Source: Coprothermobacteraceae bacterium
Lineage (GTDB): Bacteria; Coprothermobacterota; Coprothermobacteria; Coprothermobacterales; Coprothermobacteraceae
Direction of reading: 5' to 3'
NCBI GenBank assembly: GCA_013178255.1
Contig: JABLWY010000001.1
Span: forward strand, 862,503-926,502
Length of the DNA stretch: 64,000 nt
The translations under genes were made by a program, and so were the position numbers. A model generated the notes under the pieces. It did no database searches, had not been told where the DNA came from, and worked only from the letters and a program-made list of their open reading frames with translations. Below, piece by piece: positions 15,765-25,310 of this stretch (positions within the stretch are counted from its first letter, which is position 1; each line of letters opens with the position of its first letter).

Positions 15765-16279
15765 AGGTAGGACACCCTCTCGCCCTTTGAAACAAGAGCT
15801 TCATAACCACCCAAGGCCTCCAACCTGATCAAGAAAGCAAATCCGGCTACTCCCGCCCCAAGCTTTCTAATCAGATTGGCTGCCGCTGCTGCAGTACCTC
15901 CGGTGGCTAATACGTCGTCGACGATTAATACGGAGTCCTGGGGTCCAGCTGCGTCAACATGAACTTGCAACTTGCCGACACCGTACTCTAACGCATATTC
16001 CTCTTCCAACGTTTTATACGGCAACTTGCCGGGTTTTCTTATGGGGATGAAACCGACGCCGAGGCGCTGAGCAAGGGTAGCGCCCCAGATGAAGCCTCTT
16101 GCCTCCACTGCAGCTACTGCCGTGACGCCCCAGTCGCTCACAGACTCAGCCATAAGCTCGATGGAAGTTGCAAAAGCCTCATAGTTCCTCAACAACGGCG
16201 TTATATCCCTGAAAAGGACCCCTTTTTGGGGGAAGTCAGGTATGTCCCTTATGTACGCACGCAGATTCTCGGCTTTCAT
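15752..16279 (-). CDS. apt: Adenine phosphoribosyltransferase
   Basis: Salvages adenine to AMP with PRPP. It has 175 aa, normal length. The PRPP-binding motif is [17 protein letters not shown], and [19 protein letters not shown] is the family-specific loop. It lies 3 bases after secF, and its 3' end overlaps the start of rel. The secDF-apt-rel order is common in Gram-positive bacteria. Confidence 0.96.
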   Translation of the reverse strand: MKAENLRAYIRDIPDFPQKGVLFRDITPLLRNYEAFATSIELMAESVSDWGVTAVAAVEARGFIWGATLAQRLGVGFIPIRKPGKLPYKTLEEEYALEYGVGKLQVHVDAAGPQDSVLIVDDVLATGGTAAAAANLIRKLGAGVAGFAFLIRLEALGGYEALVSKGERVSYLLKL

Positions 16280-16282
16280 GTC

Positions 16283-17170
16283 CTATTCACCCCAATCCAC
16301 AAGTAGCGAGGCAGCTATGAATATACTCGAGTAAGTACCTGTAATCAAGCCAACCACTAGACCCGTGGTGAAGTCGGGTAGAAACCGGTACGCAAAAGCC
16401 ATAAGTGCCAGAGCGGCGATCAAAGTCGTGATTGATGTGTTCAGAGATCTCCTAAACACTTGGTGTATCGCCGCATCGACTACTTCTGCAATTGGCAGCT
16501 TCTTATCCAGTTTCCTATCCTCTCTGACACGGTCAAGTACAACTATGCTGTCTTGAAGTGAGTATCCGACGAGGATAAGCAGCACAGCGACAAAGGGGGA
16601 GTTGATAGGAATGAAGAAGACAGCAAAGACAGCCAGTGTAACTATTACATCATGCACCAAAGCCAAGATCGCCGCGACACCATACTTTAGCTTGAACCTT
16701 ATGGAAATGTACAGCAAGAGGACAGCAAGAGCTACGGTAATACTCATGACCGCGTTGCGAATTAGGCTCGCGGCCACCGATGGCCCGACAAAGTACTCGT
16801 CCAAAATGCTGGCAGTAGTCTGTAGGTTGGTTCTTAATGAGCCCAACTGCTGTTCGTTGACCTTAGCCCTAACCTCAAACTGACCTTCTCCTACACTACG
16901 GATTTGAGCTCCGCTGATACCCGCTGAGGATGCCGCCTTGCTTATATCAGTGATATTCTTGCCTTCCGGAAGCGCCACGGTGAAAGCGACTCCTCCGCTG
17001 AAGTCAACACCAAGGTTTAGGATTTCGCCATATCTGACATAGTTGATACCCATGAACAGCAATCCAACAATGATGACTACTATCGACGCGAGATAGAACT
17101 TCTTTCTGTTCTGAACAACTGAAAAGGGCAGCTTCTCGAACCAAGGAAACCCCAGCCACAGTCTGTTCAT
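16283..17170 (-). CDS. secF: Protein translocase subunit SecF
   Basis: Partner of SecD in the proton- or sodium-driven pulling complex on the outer face of the SecYEG channel. It has 295 aa. TM1 is at about residues 27-47, then a periplasmic-type domain beginning NLGVDFSGGVAFTV, then five membrane segments. DFSGG is the family motif. It overlaps secD by 4 bases (ATGA). Confidence 0.96.
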   Translation of the reverse strand: MNRLWLGFPWFEKLPFSVVQNRKKFYLASIVVIIVGLLFMGINYVRYGEILNLGVDFSGGVAFTVALPEGKNITDISKAASSAGISGAQIRSVGEGQFEVRAKVNEQQLGSLRTNLQTTASILDEYFVGPSVAASLIRNAVMSITVALAVLLLYISIRFKLKYGVAAILALVHDVIVTLAVFAVFFIPINSPFVAVLLILVGYSLQDSIVVLDRVREDRKLDKKLPIAEVVDAAIHQVFRRSLNTSITTLIAALALMAFAYRFLPDFTTGLVVGLITGTYSSIFIAASLLVDWGE

Positions 17171-18444
17171 GCTCGCACCTCCTTCTCAACATAGCCTCTA
17201 GTAGCGACAATCTCCAACAACGGCTCCGAAACCAGCCACAACAGAACAATGTTTAGGAAACCTCCCAAACCTAACGTAATGGCAAAACCTCGAAGCGTAG
17301 GAGCCCCAAGGTAAAGCAGTATCAGGGCGACTATGATTACTGATACGTTAGAATCAAAGACCGTGGTGAAGGTGTGGGCGAAAGCATCTCGAACAGCCCT
17401 TAACGGAGTCTTCCCCTTCTTCAGCTCCTCTATGAATCTTTCGTAGAAGATGACGTTGCTGTCTATAGACATGCCCAAAGTGAGGATAAAGCCACCTATA
17501 CCTGCAAGGGAAAGCACAGCCTTTAACAAGCCTGTGTAAATCGCCGCGTCTAGCAAGATAAATGAAAGCAACGTTATTACGGACAGGAAACCCAATACCC
17601 CATAGTTGAGAACCATGTAAGCTACGATGCCCACCAATGCTGCTATGGCAGCACCTTTCATAGCAGTGAGCGCGATGTTGCCTACAGTAGGCCCGACGTT
17701 GCGTAGGGCACTAACCTTGATTTGCGTTGGCAACGCACCACCTTGTAGCAGAGCAGCCAACTTCGATGCTGATTTCAAGTCGAAGTTTCCTGTAATTACG
17801 GCCTTGCCACCGGATATAGGCTCCTGAACGGTCGGTGCTGAAATGACTTCGCCGTCAAGTCTTATGGTTATGATCTGGCCCACATACTTAGAAGTGGCCT
17901 CGTAGAACCTGTCAGTCCCTTCGTTGTCAAACTCCAACCCCACTGCAGGTAAGCTGGCTTGGTCTGTAGTCACGTACGCCTTTTTTAAATTGGCGCCAGT
18001 GAGAACCGCATTGCCGTTTGGGTCTACAAATTCGAGCTTGGCAGGTTTCCCGAGAAAGTCAACGATGTCCTGCGTGCTCAGATTCTGCTTTACAAGTACG
18101 TCTGCGGGTATTTCAACTATGAGTCTCTTCCAATCCTGAGTATCGTTGTACACTTGTATCTCGCCCAAGCCCAAGGAGTTGATCCTATTCTCTAGAACGC
18201 TTTTGAGTTGATCGACAGTGTCTTGGGTCAAGGTCTGGTTCTCGTAGGGCACTGCCTCCAAAGTGATCTGAATACCGCCCTTTATGTCCAAGCCAAAACG
18301 GAACTTGACACCCCACTGATCGCGAACGACCTTCTGCATGTCGTAGCCAACACCAGGCAAGTTGACAGGGAGTGCCAACACTAAGAACAATAAGCTCAGC
18401 AATGCAAGAGCTGTAACGATGCCCAATCTCCATTCTCTGCTCAT
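17167..18444 (-). CDS. secD: Protein translocase subunit SecD
   Basis: Forms SecDF with the next gene and assists late steps of protein export. It has 425 aa, shorter than proteobacterial SecD, as in other Gram-positive or Thermotoga-like species. TM1 is at about residues 8-25, followed by FGLDIKGGIQITL. The P1 region contains the second conserved segment EPISGGKAVITGNF. C-terminal segments include LTLGMSIDSNVIFYERFIEEL, with the conserved Asp and Arg of the transport pathway. AAGGAGGG lies 6 bases before the ATG. A TATAAT overlapping the tgt stop codon may provide an internal promoter. Confidence 0.96.
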   Translation of the reverse strand: MSREWRLGIVTALALLSLLFLVLALPVNLPGVGYDMQKVVRDQWGVKFRFGLDIKGGIQITLEAVPYENQTLTQDTVDQLKSVLENRINSLGLGEIQVYNDTQDWKRLIVEIPADVLVKQNLSTQDIVDFLGKPAKLEFVDPNGNAVLTGANLKKAYVTTDQASLPAVGLEFDNEGTDRFYEATSKYVGQIITIRLDGEVISAPTVQEPISGGKAVITGNFDLKSASKLAALLQGGALPTQIKVSALRNVGPTVGNIALTAMKGAAIAALVGIVAYMVLNYGVLGFLSVITLLSFILLDAAIYTGLLKAVLSLAGIGGFILTLGMSIDSNVIFYERFIEELKKGKTPLRAVRDAFAHTFTTVFDSNVSVIIVALILLYLGAPTLRGFAITLGLGGFLNIVLLWLVSEPLLEIVATRGYVEKEVRA

Positions 18445-18475
18445 CCCACGCCCTCCTTATCTTTGTACGTTTCTA

Positions 18476-19576
18476 TTATACTTTCTTGGCCCACTGATAC
18501 TTCACTTCCTGCTTCAGGCTCTCCAAGTTTCCTGATCCTATGGCGTTTCTTACTTTGTACATCAGGTCTGCCATGTAACTCAGATTCTCGACCGTAGCAA
18601 TAACCATGGCTAAAGGTTCACCCGCCCTAAATAGGTGGTGGAGGTAACCATAAGTGTACTGAGGTTGAAAGTGAAGTGGCCGCCGGTCCATCTTGAATTT
18701 CGGCCTTACAATGACGTAAGGTCCTTCAGGGGTGTATACCCAACCGTGTCTCGCATGTCTTGTCGGCTGAACGCAGTCAAACATGTCGACACCCATGGCT
18801 GCAAATTCGACCAATTGAGCGGGATGCCCTAAACCCATCATATACCTCGGCTTGTCCGTTGGTAAGATAGCTAGCACTTCTGCGGCTAGATCAAACATGA
18901 GTTCCTCAGGCTCGCCCACCGAGAAGCCACCCAGCGCAAAACCATCAAATGGAAGCTGTGCCGTCAGCTCCGCGCTCTTACGCCTCAGGTCCTTCTCGAA
19001 CCCTCCTTGAACGATACCGAATCGCCGCTGATAAGGGCGTAAAGGCACAGAGAGAAACCGTTCTCCCCACCTGAGTGTCCGCTCCATTGCTAGTTTCGCG
19101 TGCTTCCGTTGGGTAGGATACCCCAAACAAACATCAAGCTGCATTACTATGTCGCTTCCTATTATCCGCTGGGCCTCTGCCACAAACTCAGGAGTGAAAA
19201 AGTGCTTGCTACCATCTATAGGTGACCTGAACTCCACACCTTCTTCCCTAACCTTCACTCCATGGCTCAACGAATAGACTTGGAAGCCACCACTATCAGT
19301 CAATACAGCGTGATTCCAAGCCATGAAGGAGTGCGTGCCCCCATACTCTGCTATAACGTCAAGGCCGGGCCTCAACACCAGGTGATACGTATTGTTAAGT
19401 ATGAGGCGATAACCCAACTCCTCCAATCGATCTAGAGTGGCTACTCTTATGGCCGCCCTGGTGGCCACTGGCATGTAAACAGGCGTCTCCACGACAGCGT
19501 GGCCCAAAGTCAATACGCCTAATCGCCCTACTTTGGTGTCCTTTATCACATCAAACAAGTGGTTCACCGCCCTCAT
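18476..19576 (-). CDS. tgt: tRNA-guanine transglycosylase (Tgt) lacking the zinc site
   Basis: Exchanges G34 of GUN-anticodon tRNAs for preQ1 in queuosine synthesis. It has 366 aa, near the family length. Catalytic aspartates are present: D94 in DSGGFQVYSLSHG and nucleophile D267 in MFDCVQPTRHARHG. GGSFG-type substrate residues appear in FALGGFSVGE. The C-terminal zinc site is absent. After RRPL (298-301) the sequence goes straight to HFQPQYTYGYLHHLFRAGE, with no CxCxxC. The usual His in TIHNL is Glu (E330, TVENL). The gene overlaps queA by 4 bases. Because both catalytic Asp are intact, an active but zinc-free enzyme seems likelier than a dead gene. Confidence 0.93.
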   Translation of the reverse strand: MRAVNHLFDVIKDTKVGRLGVLTLGHAVVETPVYMPVATRAAIRVATLDRLEELGYRLILNNTYHLVLRPGLDVIAEYGGTHSFMAWNHAVLTDSGGFQVYSLSHGVKVREEGVEFRSPIDGSKHFFTPEFVAEAQRIIGSDIVMQLDVCLGYPTQRKHAKLAMERTLRWGERFLSVPLRPYQRRFGIVQGGFEKDLRRKSAELTAQLPFDGFALGGFSVGEPEELMFDLAAEVLAILPTDKPRYMMGLGHPAQLVEFAAMGVDMFDCVQPTRHARHGWVYTPEGPYVIVRPKFKMDRRPLHFQPQYTYGYLHHLFRAGEPLAMVIATVENLSYMADLMYKVRNAIGSGNLESLKQEVKYQWAKKV

Positions 19577-20595
19577 AGAATGAGCATGGCATCGCCCAAG
19601 CTGTAGAACCTGTATCGCTGGGCCACTGCGTGCTCGTATGCTTTGAGCATGAGCTCCGGAGAGGCAAATGCTGCAACCAACAATAGTAGGCTCGTCTTAG
19701 GCAAGTGGAAGTTTGTAATCAACCTATCAACCACCTTGAAACGATACCCCGGCTTTATGAACAAAGAAGTGTCCCCGTAGGCGCCCTTTACTAACCCCTT
19801 TTCGTCAGTTGCGGACTCCAAAGCTCTCGTAGACGTAGTCCCTACGCTTACTACCTTCTTTCCCAAGGCCCTTGCCGCGTTCACAGCAGCAGCGGTCTCT
19901 TCCGGCACGTGATAACTCTCAGCATGCAGAGTATGCTGGTGCTGCCAGTCATCTCTGAGCGATTCAAAAGTCCCCAACCCTACATGGAGTGTTACGTACT
20001 TGACCAGTACCCCCAGAGATTCCAAACGGCGCAGTAGTTCTGGAGTAAAGTGTAACCCTGCGGTCGGGGCTGCCACAGCCCCATAAGTTCGAGCATACAC
20101 TGTTTGATAGTCCGATTCGCTGATCGAACCCTTTATGTAAGGCGGGAGCGGTACGTGGCCCCATCGGTCTAGGTAAACGCTGAGTTCATCAGCTGACATC
20201 TCAAATTGAACGACAGCTTCGTCACCCACTCTGTCAGCAAAAAGCAAGCGCGCCCCTCCGTCGAGCTCTATGACCTCATTCGGCCTCATCTTTCGTAGCG
20301 GCCTGACCAAGCTCAGCCATCGACCATCTTGCATAGGGCGAATCAGTAATATCTCCACTCGGCCACCCGTTCTACGGCGCCCATACAGCCTCGCCTTCAG
20401 CACCTTAGTATCATTCAACACTAATACATCCCCGGGTTCAAGGAACTCCGTCAGCTCGTAAAAACGGCGGTCGCTCAAAGTTCCGCTAGAACGATCGACC
20501 ACTAATAACCTGCAGTGGTCCCTTGGTTCAACAGGCTCCTGTGCTATCAGTTCCTCGGGAAGTTCGTAGTTCAGCAATCGATCCAATATATCCAT
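19573..20595 (-). CDS. queA: S-adenosylmethionine:tRNA ribosyltransferase-isomerase
   Basis: Transfers and rearranges the ribosyl group of SAM onto preQ1-tRNA, giving epoxyqueuosine-tRNA. It has 340 aa. It starts MDILDRLLNYELPEELIAQEP and has the family segments RFYELTEFLEPGDVLVLNDT, TAGLHFTPELL and LITNFHLPKTSLLLLVAAF. It sits between queH and tgt, so the three last queuosine steps are in one transcript. The upstream preQ0/preQ1 genes are not in the window. Confidence 0.97.
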   Translation of the reverse strand: MDILDRLLNYELPEELIAQEPVEPRDHCRLLVVDRSSGTLSDRRFYELTEFLEPGDVLVLNDTKVLKARLYGRRRTGGRVEILLIRPMQDGRWLSLVRPLRKMRPNEVIELDGGARLLFADRVGDEAVVQFEMSADELSVYLDRWGHVPLPPYIKGSISESDYQTVYARTYGAVAAPTAGLHFTPELLRRLESLGVLVKYVTLHVGLGTFESLRDDWQHQHTLHAESYHVPEETAAAVNAARALGKKVVSVGTTSTRALESATDEKGLVKGAYGDTSLFIKPGYRFKVVDRLITNFHLPKTSLLLLVAAFASPELMLKAYEHAVAQRYRFYSLGDAMLIL

Positions 20596-20601
20596 CAGTG
20601 C

Positions 20602-21144
20602 CTACTCCCACAAGCCACGGAGCGAAAACCGTTCCTTTTCCACCAAAGAGGCAAAACAACCGCAGTAGTTCTGCACGTACACCTGCTGGTTCTTAAGGTC
20701 GCGCACTCTAGCTTCATACTCTTCAGGTGCCTGATCGAAAAAGAATACAGACACGCCGATCAAGCTCTCCAATTCTTGGAGCACACTTCTCAGCAGAGGT
20801 TGGTTTTGCCGCGGGGAAGACAACAACGTTGTAGTGAACCTCTCAAAACCCCTGTTCTTGGCATCGACCATGGCACGCTCTAGTCGCGCACGGTAGCAGA
20901 CAGCGCACCGTCCTGCTACAATCGAGGAGTGAAAGCTCGTATCCCCCAATACTGTGTCTACGATGCCATGGCAACCCAACATATCACAAACATCGAGGAA
21001 CGCATCCGCCCTCCTAGCCCACTCGCTAGGTGGCTCTATGTTAGGGTTGTAGAAGACCGCAACGTTCGTCTGTACCTTGGGCAGTAACGGCCAAGACGCA
21101 TACAGACACGGCCCACAGCAACTATGAATGTATAGACCCTTCAT
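20602..21144 (-). CDS. queH: Epoxyqueuosine reductase QueH
   Basis: Metal/iron-sulfur enzyme (former DUF208) that reduces epoxyqueuosine to queuosine in tRNA, replacing QueG. It has 180 aa from the ATG reading MKGLYIHSCCGPCLYASW. A further upstream in-frame ATG would lie deep within ruvB. Cysteine motifs are HSCCGPC at the N-terminus, CAVCYRARLE in the middle and NYCGCFASL near the C-terminus, as in the family. SSPRQNQPLL replaces the more usual SPYKD-type loop. The start overlaps the ruvB 3' end by 23 bases. Confidence 0.9.
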   Translation of the reverse strand: MKGLYIHSCCGPCLYASWPLLPKVQTNVAVFYNPNIEPPSEWARRADAFLDVCDMLGCHGIVDTVLGDTSFHSSIVAGRCAVCYRARLERAMVDAKNRGFERFTTTLLSSPRQNQPLLRSVLQELESLIGVSVFFFDQAPEEYEARVRDLKNQQVYVQNYCGCFASLVEKERFSLRGLWE

Positions 21145-22048
21145 AAACGGCCCAACCCTTTTGAGTGAGCTTCCTACCACGGCTAGTTATTGTCACTAGC
21201 CCCTGCATCATCAAATATGGTTCCACGACGCCTTCGACTGTTTGCACATCTATGCCCAGCGAAGATGAGATAACTCGTAGACCCACGGGTCCGCCGTTGA
21301 ATGTACTAGCCAACGCAGCTATGTAAGATCGGTCCAAAGAGGATAGACCGTGCTCATCTACGTTGAGGAGCTTGAATAATTCGTGAACGTCATGGAGCTG
21401 CAGATCGTCCACCTGGTTTATAGCGCCGTATTCCACCAAACGCCTGACTAACTGCAAGGCCTCTCTTGGAGTACCTCTACATCTGACAGCAATTTGCCTA
21501 AGCGCTTCAGGTGCTATGGATAATCCATTACTGGAAAGTGCGCCTCTTATTATTGTTTCTATGTCCTCCACTGAATAGTAGTTGAACGGAACCCTTATGG
21601 AGAAACGGCTGACAAAGGGTTTGCTCAAGTAGTGTATCTTCGTCGTGGCTCCAATAAGCGTGAAGTCAGGCAGCTCAAACTTAACGACCCTAGCAGTCCT
21701 GTGCTTACCCACCACCACCCGTACCACCTTTTCGTCCATAGGCGAGTACAGCAATTCCTCTACGTTCTTAGGAATCCTGTGTATCTCGTCCACGAATATC
21801 ACTGTTGGCTCTTTAAAAGAAAGCAAGATGTTCAGTACATCCTTGACGCTAGTTAAGGCGTTACCTGCAGTCTCCACAAACCTTGCCCCTACCTCTTGGG
21901 CTACTAAGCGCGCCAAAGTAGTTTTTCCCAGGCCAGGCGGGCCAAAAAAGAGCATGTGGTCGGGCATGCAACCCATCTTTAGAGCAGCCTGAACGCTGAA
22001 TGATACTATTCGAGCCGCTTGCTGTTGACCCACAAAGCCTTCAAACAT
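21122..22048 (-). CDS. ruvB: Holliday junction branch migration ATPase RuvB
   Basis: Hexameric AAA+ motor that drives branch migration with RuvA. It has 308 aa, about 25 shorter than most RuvB. The N-terminus begins directly at MFEGFVGQ, without the usual LRPKTLDDY lead. Walker A is GPPGLGKTT (about 36-44) and Walker B is VIFVDEIHR. Sensor 1 is LIGATT. The C-terminal winged helix includes GGPVGLRVISSSLG. It overlaps ruvA by 8 bases. Confidence 0.96.
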   Translation of the reverse strand: MFEGFVGQQQAARIVSFSVQAALKMGCMPDHMLFFGPPGLGKTTLARLVAQEVGARFVETAGNALTSVKDVLNILLSFKEPTVIFVDEIHRIPKNVEELLYSPMDEKVVRVVVGKHRTARVVKFELPDFTLIGATTKIHYLSKPFVSRFSIRVPFNYYSVEDIETIIRGALSSNGLSIAPEALRQIAVRCRGTPREALQLVRRLVEYGAINQVDDLQLHDVHELFKLLNVDEHGLSSLDRSYIAALASTFNGGPVGLRVISSSLGIDVQTVEGVVEPYLMMQGLVTITSRGRKLTQKGWAVYEGSIHS

Positions 22049-22601
22049 CGTTCACCTGAGAACTGTTCAGGGTTTCGATAATCCAGCGCAGCGCTTCATC
22101 AAGATTCAAAGACCTCCACTGATCGCTTCTCTTGAGTACTTCTGCTCCTCTTCGCGCGTCGTACCCTAGATCCCTGAGAGCCTCAAGAATCTCTTGAGCT
22201 GCTTCGCTGTCGTCCTGAGCTTGTGTCTCCGTTACATCCAATAGCTCTGCCACGAGTCGCCGAGCAGTTTTTGTTCCTATCCCAGGAAGTTGAGCCAAAT
22301 GCTCCACGTCGCTGCTAGCCAACATCGCTCGCAGCGTATCTAGACCAAACAAAGACAATAATCTGGAAGCCTTTGTGTTTCCTACACCTCTTACATTTCG
22401 CAGCCTCTCAAAGAATCTATACTCCTCCATGTTGGCGAACACAAGTGCGTGCACGTCATTCTCGAACGAGATATACAACAAGTACTCACCAACTCCTGAG
22501 GACGGCGTACACTTTAGGACTTGCAACGAGAATATGTCACCGATCTTGAGCCAATAAAGACCTTCCTGTTCGTACAGTTGACCTTTGACACGGGTCAGCA
22601 C
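22041..22601 (-). CDS. ruvA: Holliday junction DNA helicase subunit RuvA
   Basis: Junction-binding tetramer subunit. It has 186 aa. OB-fold N-terminus, two helix-hairpin-helix motifs (VRGVGNTKASRLLSLFG and LPGIGTKTARRLVAEL) and a C-terminal domain that contacts RuvB (EILEALRDLGYDARRGAEVL). GTG start, overlapping ruvC by 7 bases. Confidence 0.96.
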   Translation of the reverse strand: MLTRVKGQLYEQEGLYWLKIGDIFSLQVLKCTPSSGVGEYLLYISFENDVHALVFANMEEYRFFERLRNVRGVGNTKASRLLSLFGLDTLRAMLASSDVEHLAQLPGIGTKTARRLVAELLDVTETQAQDDSEAAQEILEALRDLGYDARRGAEVLKRSDQWRSLNLDEALRWIIETLNSSQVNDV

Positions 22602-23065
22602 AGTGCATTCACCACCATGCTGTGAACCAGAGCCAAAGCCATCGCATCCGAAGTGTCATCGAACAAAGGATACAAGTCAAACTTTGTCTCTGCTTGAATA
22701 AAGCGTAATAGCCCGCTCTTACTCTCTTGGCCATAACCCGAAAGAGCTGCCTTTACTTGTGTTGGGTAGTACTCGTATATCTTCATGCCCTTCCTATATG
22801 CTACCGCTTTGACTACTCCTCTACACTCCGCAATCTGGAGCAGGTTGTTGTGGTTCCTGCCCCACACAAGACGCTCCACTGCTAGATCCTCTGGTTGGAA
22901 CACTTCAAATAGGACTCTGAGGTAATCCTCCAAGGCTACCAACCTTACTGCTTCTTCGAGGCCAGAAAGTTCAATCGACTGCACGTGAAGCCACTTTCTC
23001 TTAGAACTATCAAACACCGCGACCCCGGTGCGGGTACTACCGGGGTCGACACCAACTATAACCAC
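22595..23065 (-). CDS. ruvC: Crossover junction endodeoxyribonuclease RuvC
   Basis: Resolves Holliday junctions by symmetric nicking. It has 156 aa. RNase H fold with acidic residues in VGVDPGSTRTGVA (Asp7), the Glu of LAVERLVWGRNHNN and the Asp pair of FDDTSDAMALALVH. The family's AGAARG region is replaced by ECRGVVKAVAY. GTG start, 2 bases after yebC. The yebC-ruvC-ruvA-ruvB-queA-tgt order is widely conserved. Confidence 0.95.
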   Translation of the reverse strand: MVIVGVDPGSTRTGVAVFDSSKRKWLHVQSIELSGLEEAVRLVALEDYLRVLFEVFQPEDLAVERLVWGRNHNNLLQIAECRGVVKAVAYRKGMKIYEYYPTQVKAALSGYGQESKSGLLRFIQAETKFDLYPLFDDTSDAMALALVHSMVVNALC

Positions 23066-23067
23066 TT

Positions 23068-23811
23068 CTACTCAGAGACTATTTCTTCGGGCAGTTCTGC
23101 GTTTGTGTAGACCTCTTGAACGTCGTCGTTATCGTCAAGTTCCTCAAGCAAAGCAAGTACTTTTCTGGCGTCCTCGGGTGTCACAGCCACTGTGTTCTTG
23201 GGAACATAGGCAAGTTCGGAGCTTTCAGCCTCGATGTCCTTGGACTTAAGGTAATCTAGCACCTGCGAAAGTTGTTCGGGCTGTACGTACAGTACAACAT
23301 TGTCTTCTTCTTCTTTAACATCGTCAACACCATAGTCGATAAGCTCCAATGCTAGGTCGTCTACGGACGCCACACTGGATTTCTTTATGGTAATCAGTCC
23401 TTTTCTTTCAAATTGCCAGCTCACTGAACCACTCTCACCCATAGACCCGCCGTGTCTGCTGAAAATTCTCCTGACATCTGAGGCACTTCTGTTTTTATTG
23501 TCTGTGGTGACTTCAACCAAAACAGCTACACCACCCGGACCATAACCTTCATACATGACCTCAAAGAACTCCTGCCCCTCCAAATTCCCAGCACCCTTAG
23601 CAATTGCTTTCTCGATGTTATCGCGGGGCATGTTTGCCGCTCTTGCCTTGTCGATGGCCACTCGCAACCTGAGGTTGGTCTCAGGATTTGGGCCACCCTG
23701 TCTCGCAGCTATTATTAGCTCTCTCATTAGTTTGGTGAATATCTTGCCTCTTTGAGCGTCCACTTTACTCTTTTTTGCTCTTATGTTATGCCACTTTGAA
23801 TGTCCAGACAT
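23068..23811 (-). CDS. yebC: YebC/TACO1/PmpR family protein
   Basis: Family proteins act as transcriptional regulators or help ribosomes through proline stretches. It has 247 aa from the ATG reading [20 protein letters not shown], with AGGAGG 7 bases upstream. [20 protein letters not shown] and [17 protein letters not shown] are diagnostic. The C-terminal third is very acidic. First gene of the Ruv-Que-Sec part of the co-directional run, separated from hutH by 61 bases. Confidence 0.96.
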   Translation of the reverse strand: MSGHSKWHNIRAKKSKVDAQRGKIFTKLMRELIIAARQGGPNPETNLRLRVAIDKARAANMPRDNIEKAIAKGAGNLEGQEFFEVMYEGYGPGGVAVLVEVTTDNKNRSASDVRRIFSRHGGSMGESGSVSWQFERKGLITIKKSSVASVDDLALELIDYGVDDVKEEEDNVVLYVQPEQLSQVLDYLKSKDIEAESSELAYVPKNTVAVTPEDARKVLALLEELDDNDDVQEVYTNAELPEEIVSE

Positions 23812-23847
23812 GCACAAACCTCCTTAAGCTTTTTTCGACAACTTATT

Positions 23848-23853
23848 ATTATA
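23848..23853 (-). promoter_or_regulatory. Possible -10 box before yebC
   Basis: TATAAT on the minus strand in the 61-base gap between hutH and yebC. The -35 region is weak. It could start a separate yebC-ruv-que-sec transcript. Confidence 0.4.
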
Positions 23854-23872
23854 ATCCCTAAGACAGTTATAG

Positions 23873-25309
23873 CTATCGCTCAGCGGATAAATACTTAGCT
23901 ACCTGTTCAATAACCTCCGAAAAAGACCGCTCGCCCTCATACTCGTAGTCCTTAAATGGAGAAAGCGCCCTCTCCACCCCTGGAGCCAATGTACGCTTAC
24001 CCATCCTCACAGCCCTCATTCCAATGACTAGTGTGGACGCCAGTAAGTAAGAATACAAGTCAAGCTGACGCTCTAACAGCCTGTTCGATGCCGGCGCAAA
24101 AGACACGAAGTCCTCCTGGCCAGCCGACATCGTCTGATTGACCACCGTAATGGGCGAAGCCAACAGGCTGATCTCCGAGAGCAAGTCTGCCCCTAAGTAC
24201 TGAACAATCATTGCTCCCGAATGAAAGCCTGGCTTTTCTGCCAAGAAAGCTGGCAGGCCCCTATTGAAAGCAGGGTTCAGCAGCTTCTCCTGAAGCTGAT
24301 AGAGGATATTGGCCATAAGTGGCACAAGCGACCTCAACTGCGAAGACATTATGGCTATGTTCTCAGCGTGAAAGTTGCCCTGAAATATGGGAACGTCACC
24401 ATCAAAGAGTGGGTTATCACTTACGCTGTTCATTTCACCTTGCAGCCAAGAGCTGACACTGTCAACCGTACGTAGCACGGAAGCGTATATCTGTGGGAAA
24501 CAACGTACCACGTAAGGTTCCTGCACCTCTGGCCCCGATTCTCTTACGTTAGGCGACCCCTCCAAAGCTTTCCTCAACCACACAATCAGTTCACCCATGT
24601 AAGGGTCTGGTTTGACCCTGCTCACGAGTGGGTTCAAGAAGGAGACAATGCCGCTTCTAGCTTCCAAGTACAGGCAGAACACCCACCTGGTGAACTCATC
24701 AAGCTTCTTGAACAACTCGAACTTATGAAGGAAATGCGATAGTGAAAAATGGGTGCCGTTAATCAGGGCTAACCCCTCTTTCTCCTCCAGACCAAAGTAG
24801 TCCAAAGTAATACTACGGCCCTGGCCATCCTCCACGGGGGATAGCCCCGCCAAACTTGACGCAATAACTGAGAGAGGAGCCAAATCACCGCTGGCGCCTA
24901 CAGATCCAAAGCTTCCCACTTTAGGGATCAAATCTTCGTTCAAGCACCATACCAGTCGTTCTACAACTTCAGGCCTCACACCGGAATAACCTTGAGCAAG
25001 GCTATGGGCAAGCAGCAACATCGCACCTCTTACCACGCTTCGGCCGACGCATGGTCCTGTTGATTGAGCATGGCTCTTAATCAAATTGACTTGAAATTGC
25101 CTCAAGTCCTCTCCATTCAGAATCACATCTTTGAGGACACCAACACCTGTGTTAAGACCGTATATGGTCTTGCCTTGAGCAGCCGCAGCCATTAGCTTCG
25201 AGCGGCTAGCACTAAGACGTTCTCTTGTTTCAGACGAGACTTCTACCTTTTCCTTCCCACTAACTACTGACCAAAAGCGCCCCAAATCCAACTGCTCTGA
25301 TATTTCCAT
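23873..25309 (-). CDS. hutH: Histidine ammonia-lyase family protein
   Basis: MIO-dependent lyase that removes ammonia from an aromatic amino acid, most likely histidine to urocanate. It has 478 aa, slightly short. The self-cyclising Ala-Ser-Gly is at 139-141 within GSVGASGDLAPL. Other family segments are YGLNTGVGVL, FQVNLIKSHAQSTG, LALINGTHFS and VQEPYVVRCFPQIY (active-site Arg). No other hut gene is adjacent, so phenylalanine or tyrosine cannot be excluded. It follows the Na+ decarboxylase beta gene after 1 base, so it is probably co-transcribed with amino-acid/succinate fermentation genes. Confidence 0.9.
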   Translation of the reverse strand: MEISEQLDLGRFWSVVSGKEKVEVSSETRERLSASRSKLMAAAAQGKTIYGLNTGVGVLKDVILNGEDLRQFQVNLIKSHAQSTGPCVGRSVVRGAMLLLAHSLAQGYSGVRPEVVERLVWCLNEDLIPKVGSFGSVGASGDLAPLSVIASSLAGLSPVEDGQGRSITLDYFGLEEKEGLALINGTHFSLSHFLHKFELFKKLDEFTRWVFCLYLEARSGIVSFLNPLVSRVKPDPYMGELIVWLRKALEGSPNVRESGPEVQEPYVVRCFPQIYASVLRTVDSVSSWLQGEMNSVSDNPLFDGDVPIFQGNFHAENIAIMSSQLRSLVPLMANILYQLQEKLLNPAFNRGLPAFLAEKPGFHSGAMIVQYLGADLLSEISLLASPITVVNQTMSAGQEDFVSFAPASNRLLERQLDLYSYLLASTLVIGMRAVRMGKRTLAPGVERALSPFKDYEYEGERSFSEVIEQVAKYLSAER

Positions 25310-25310
25310 G

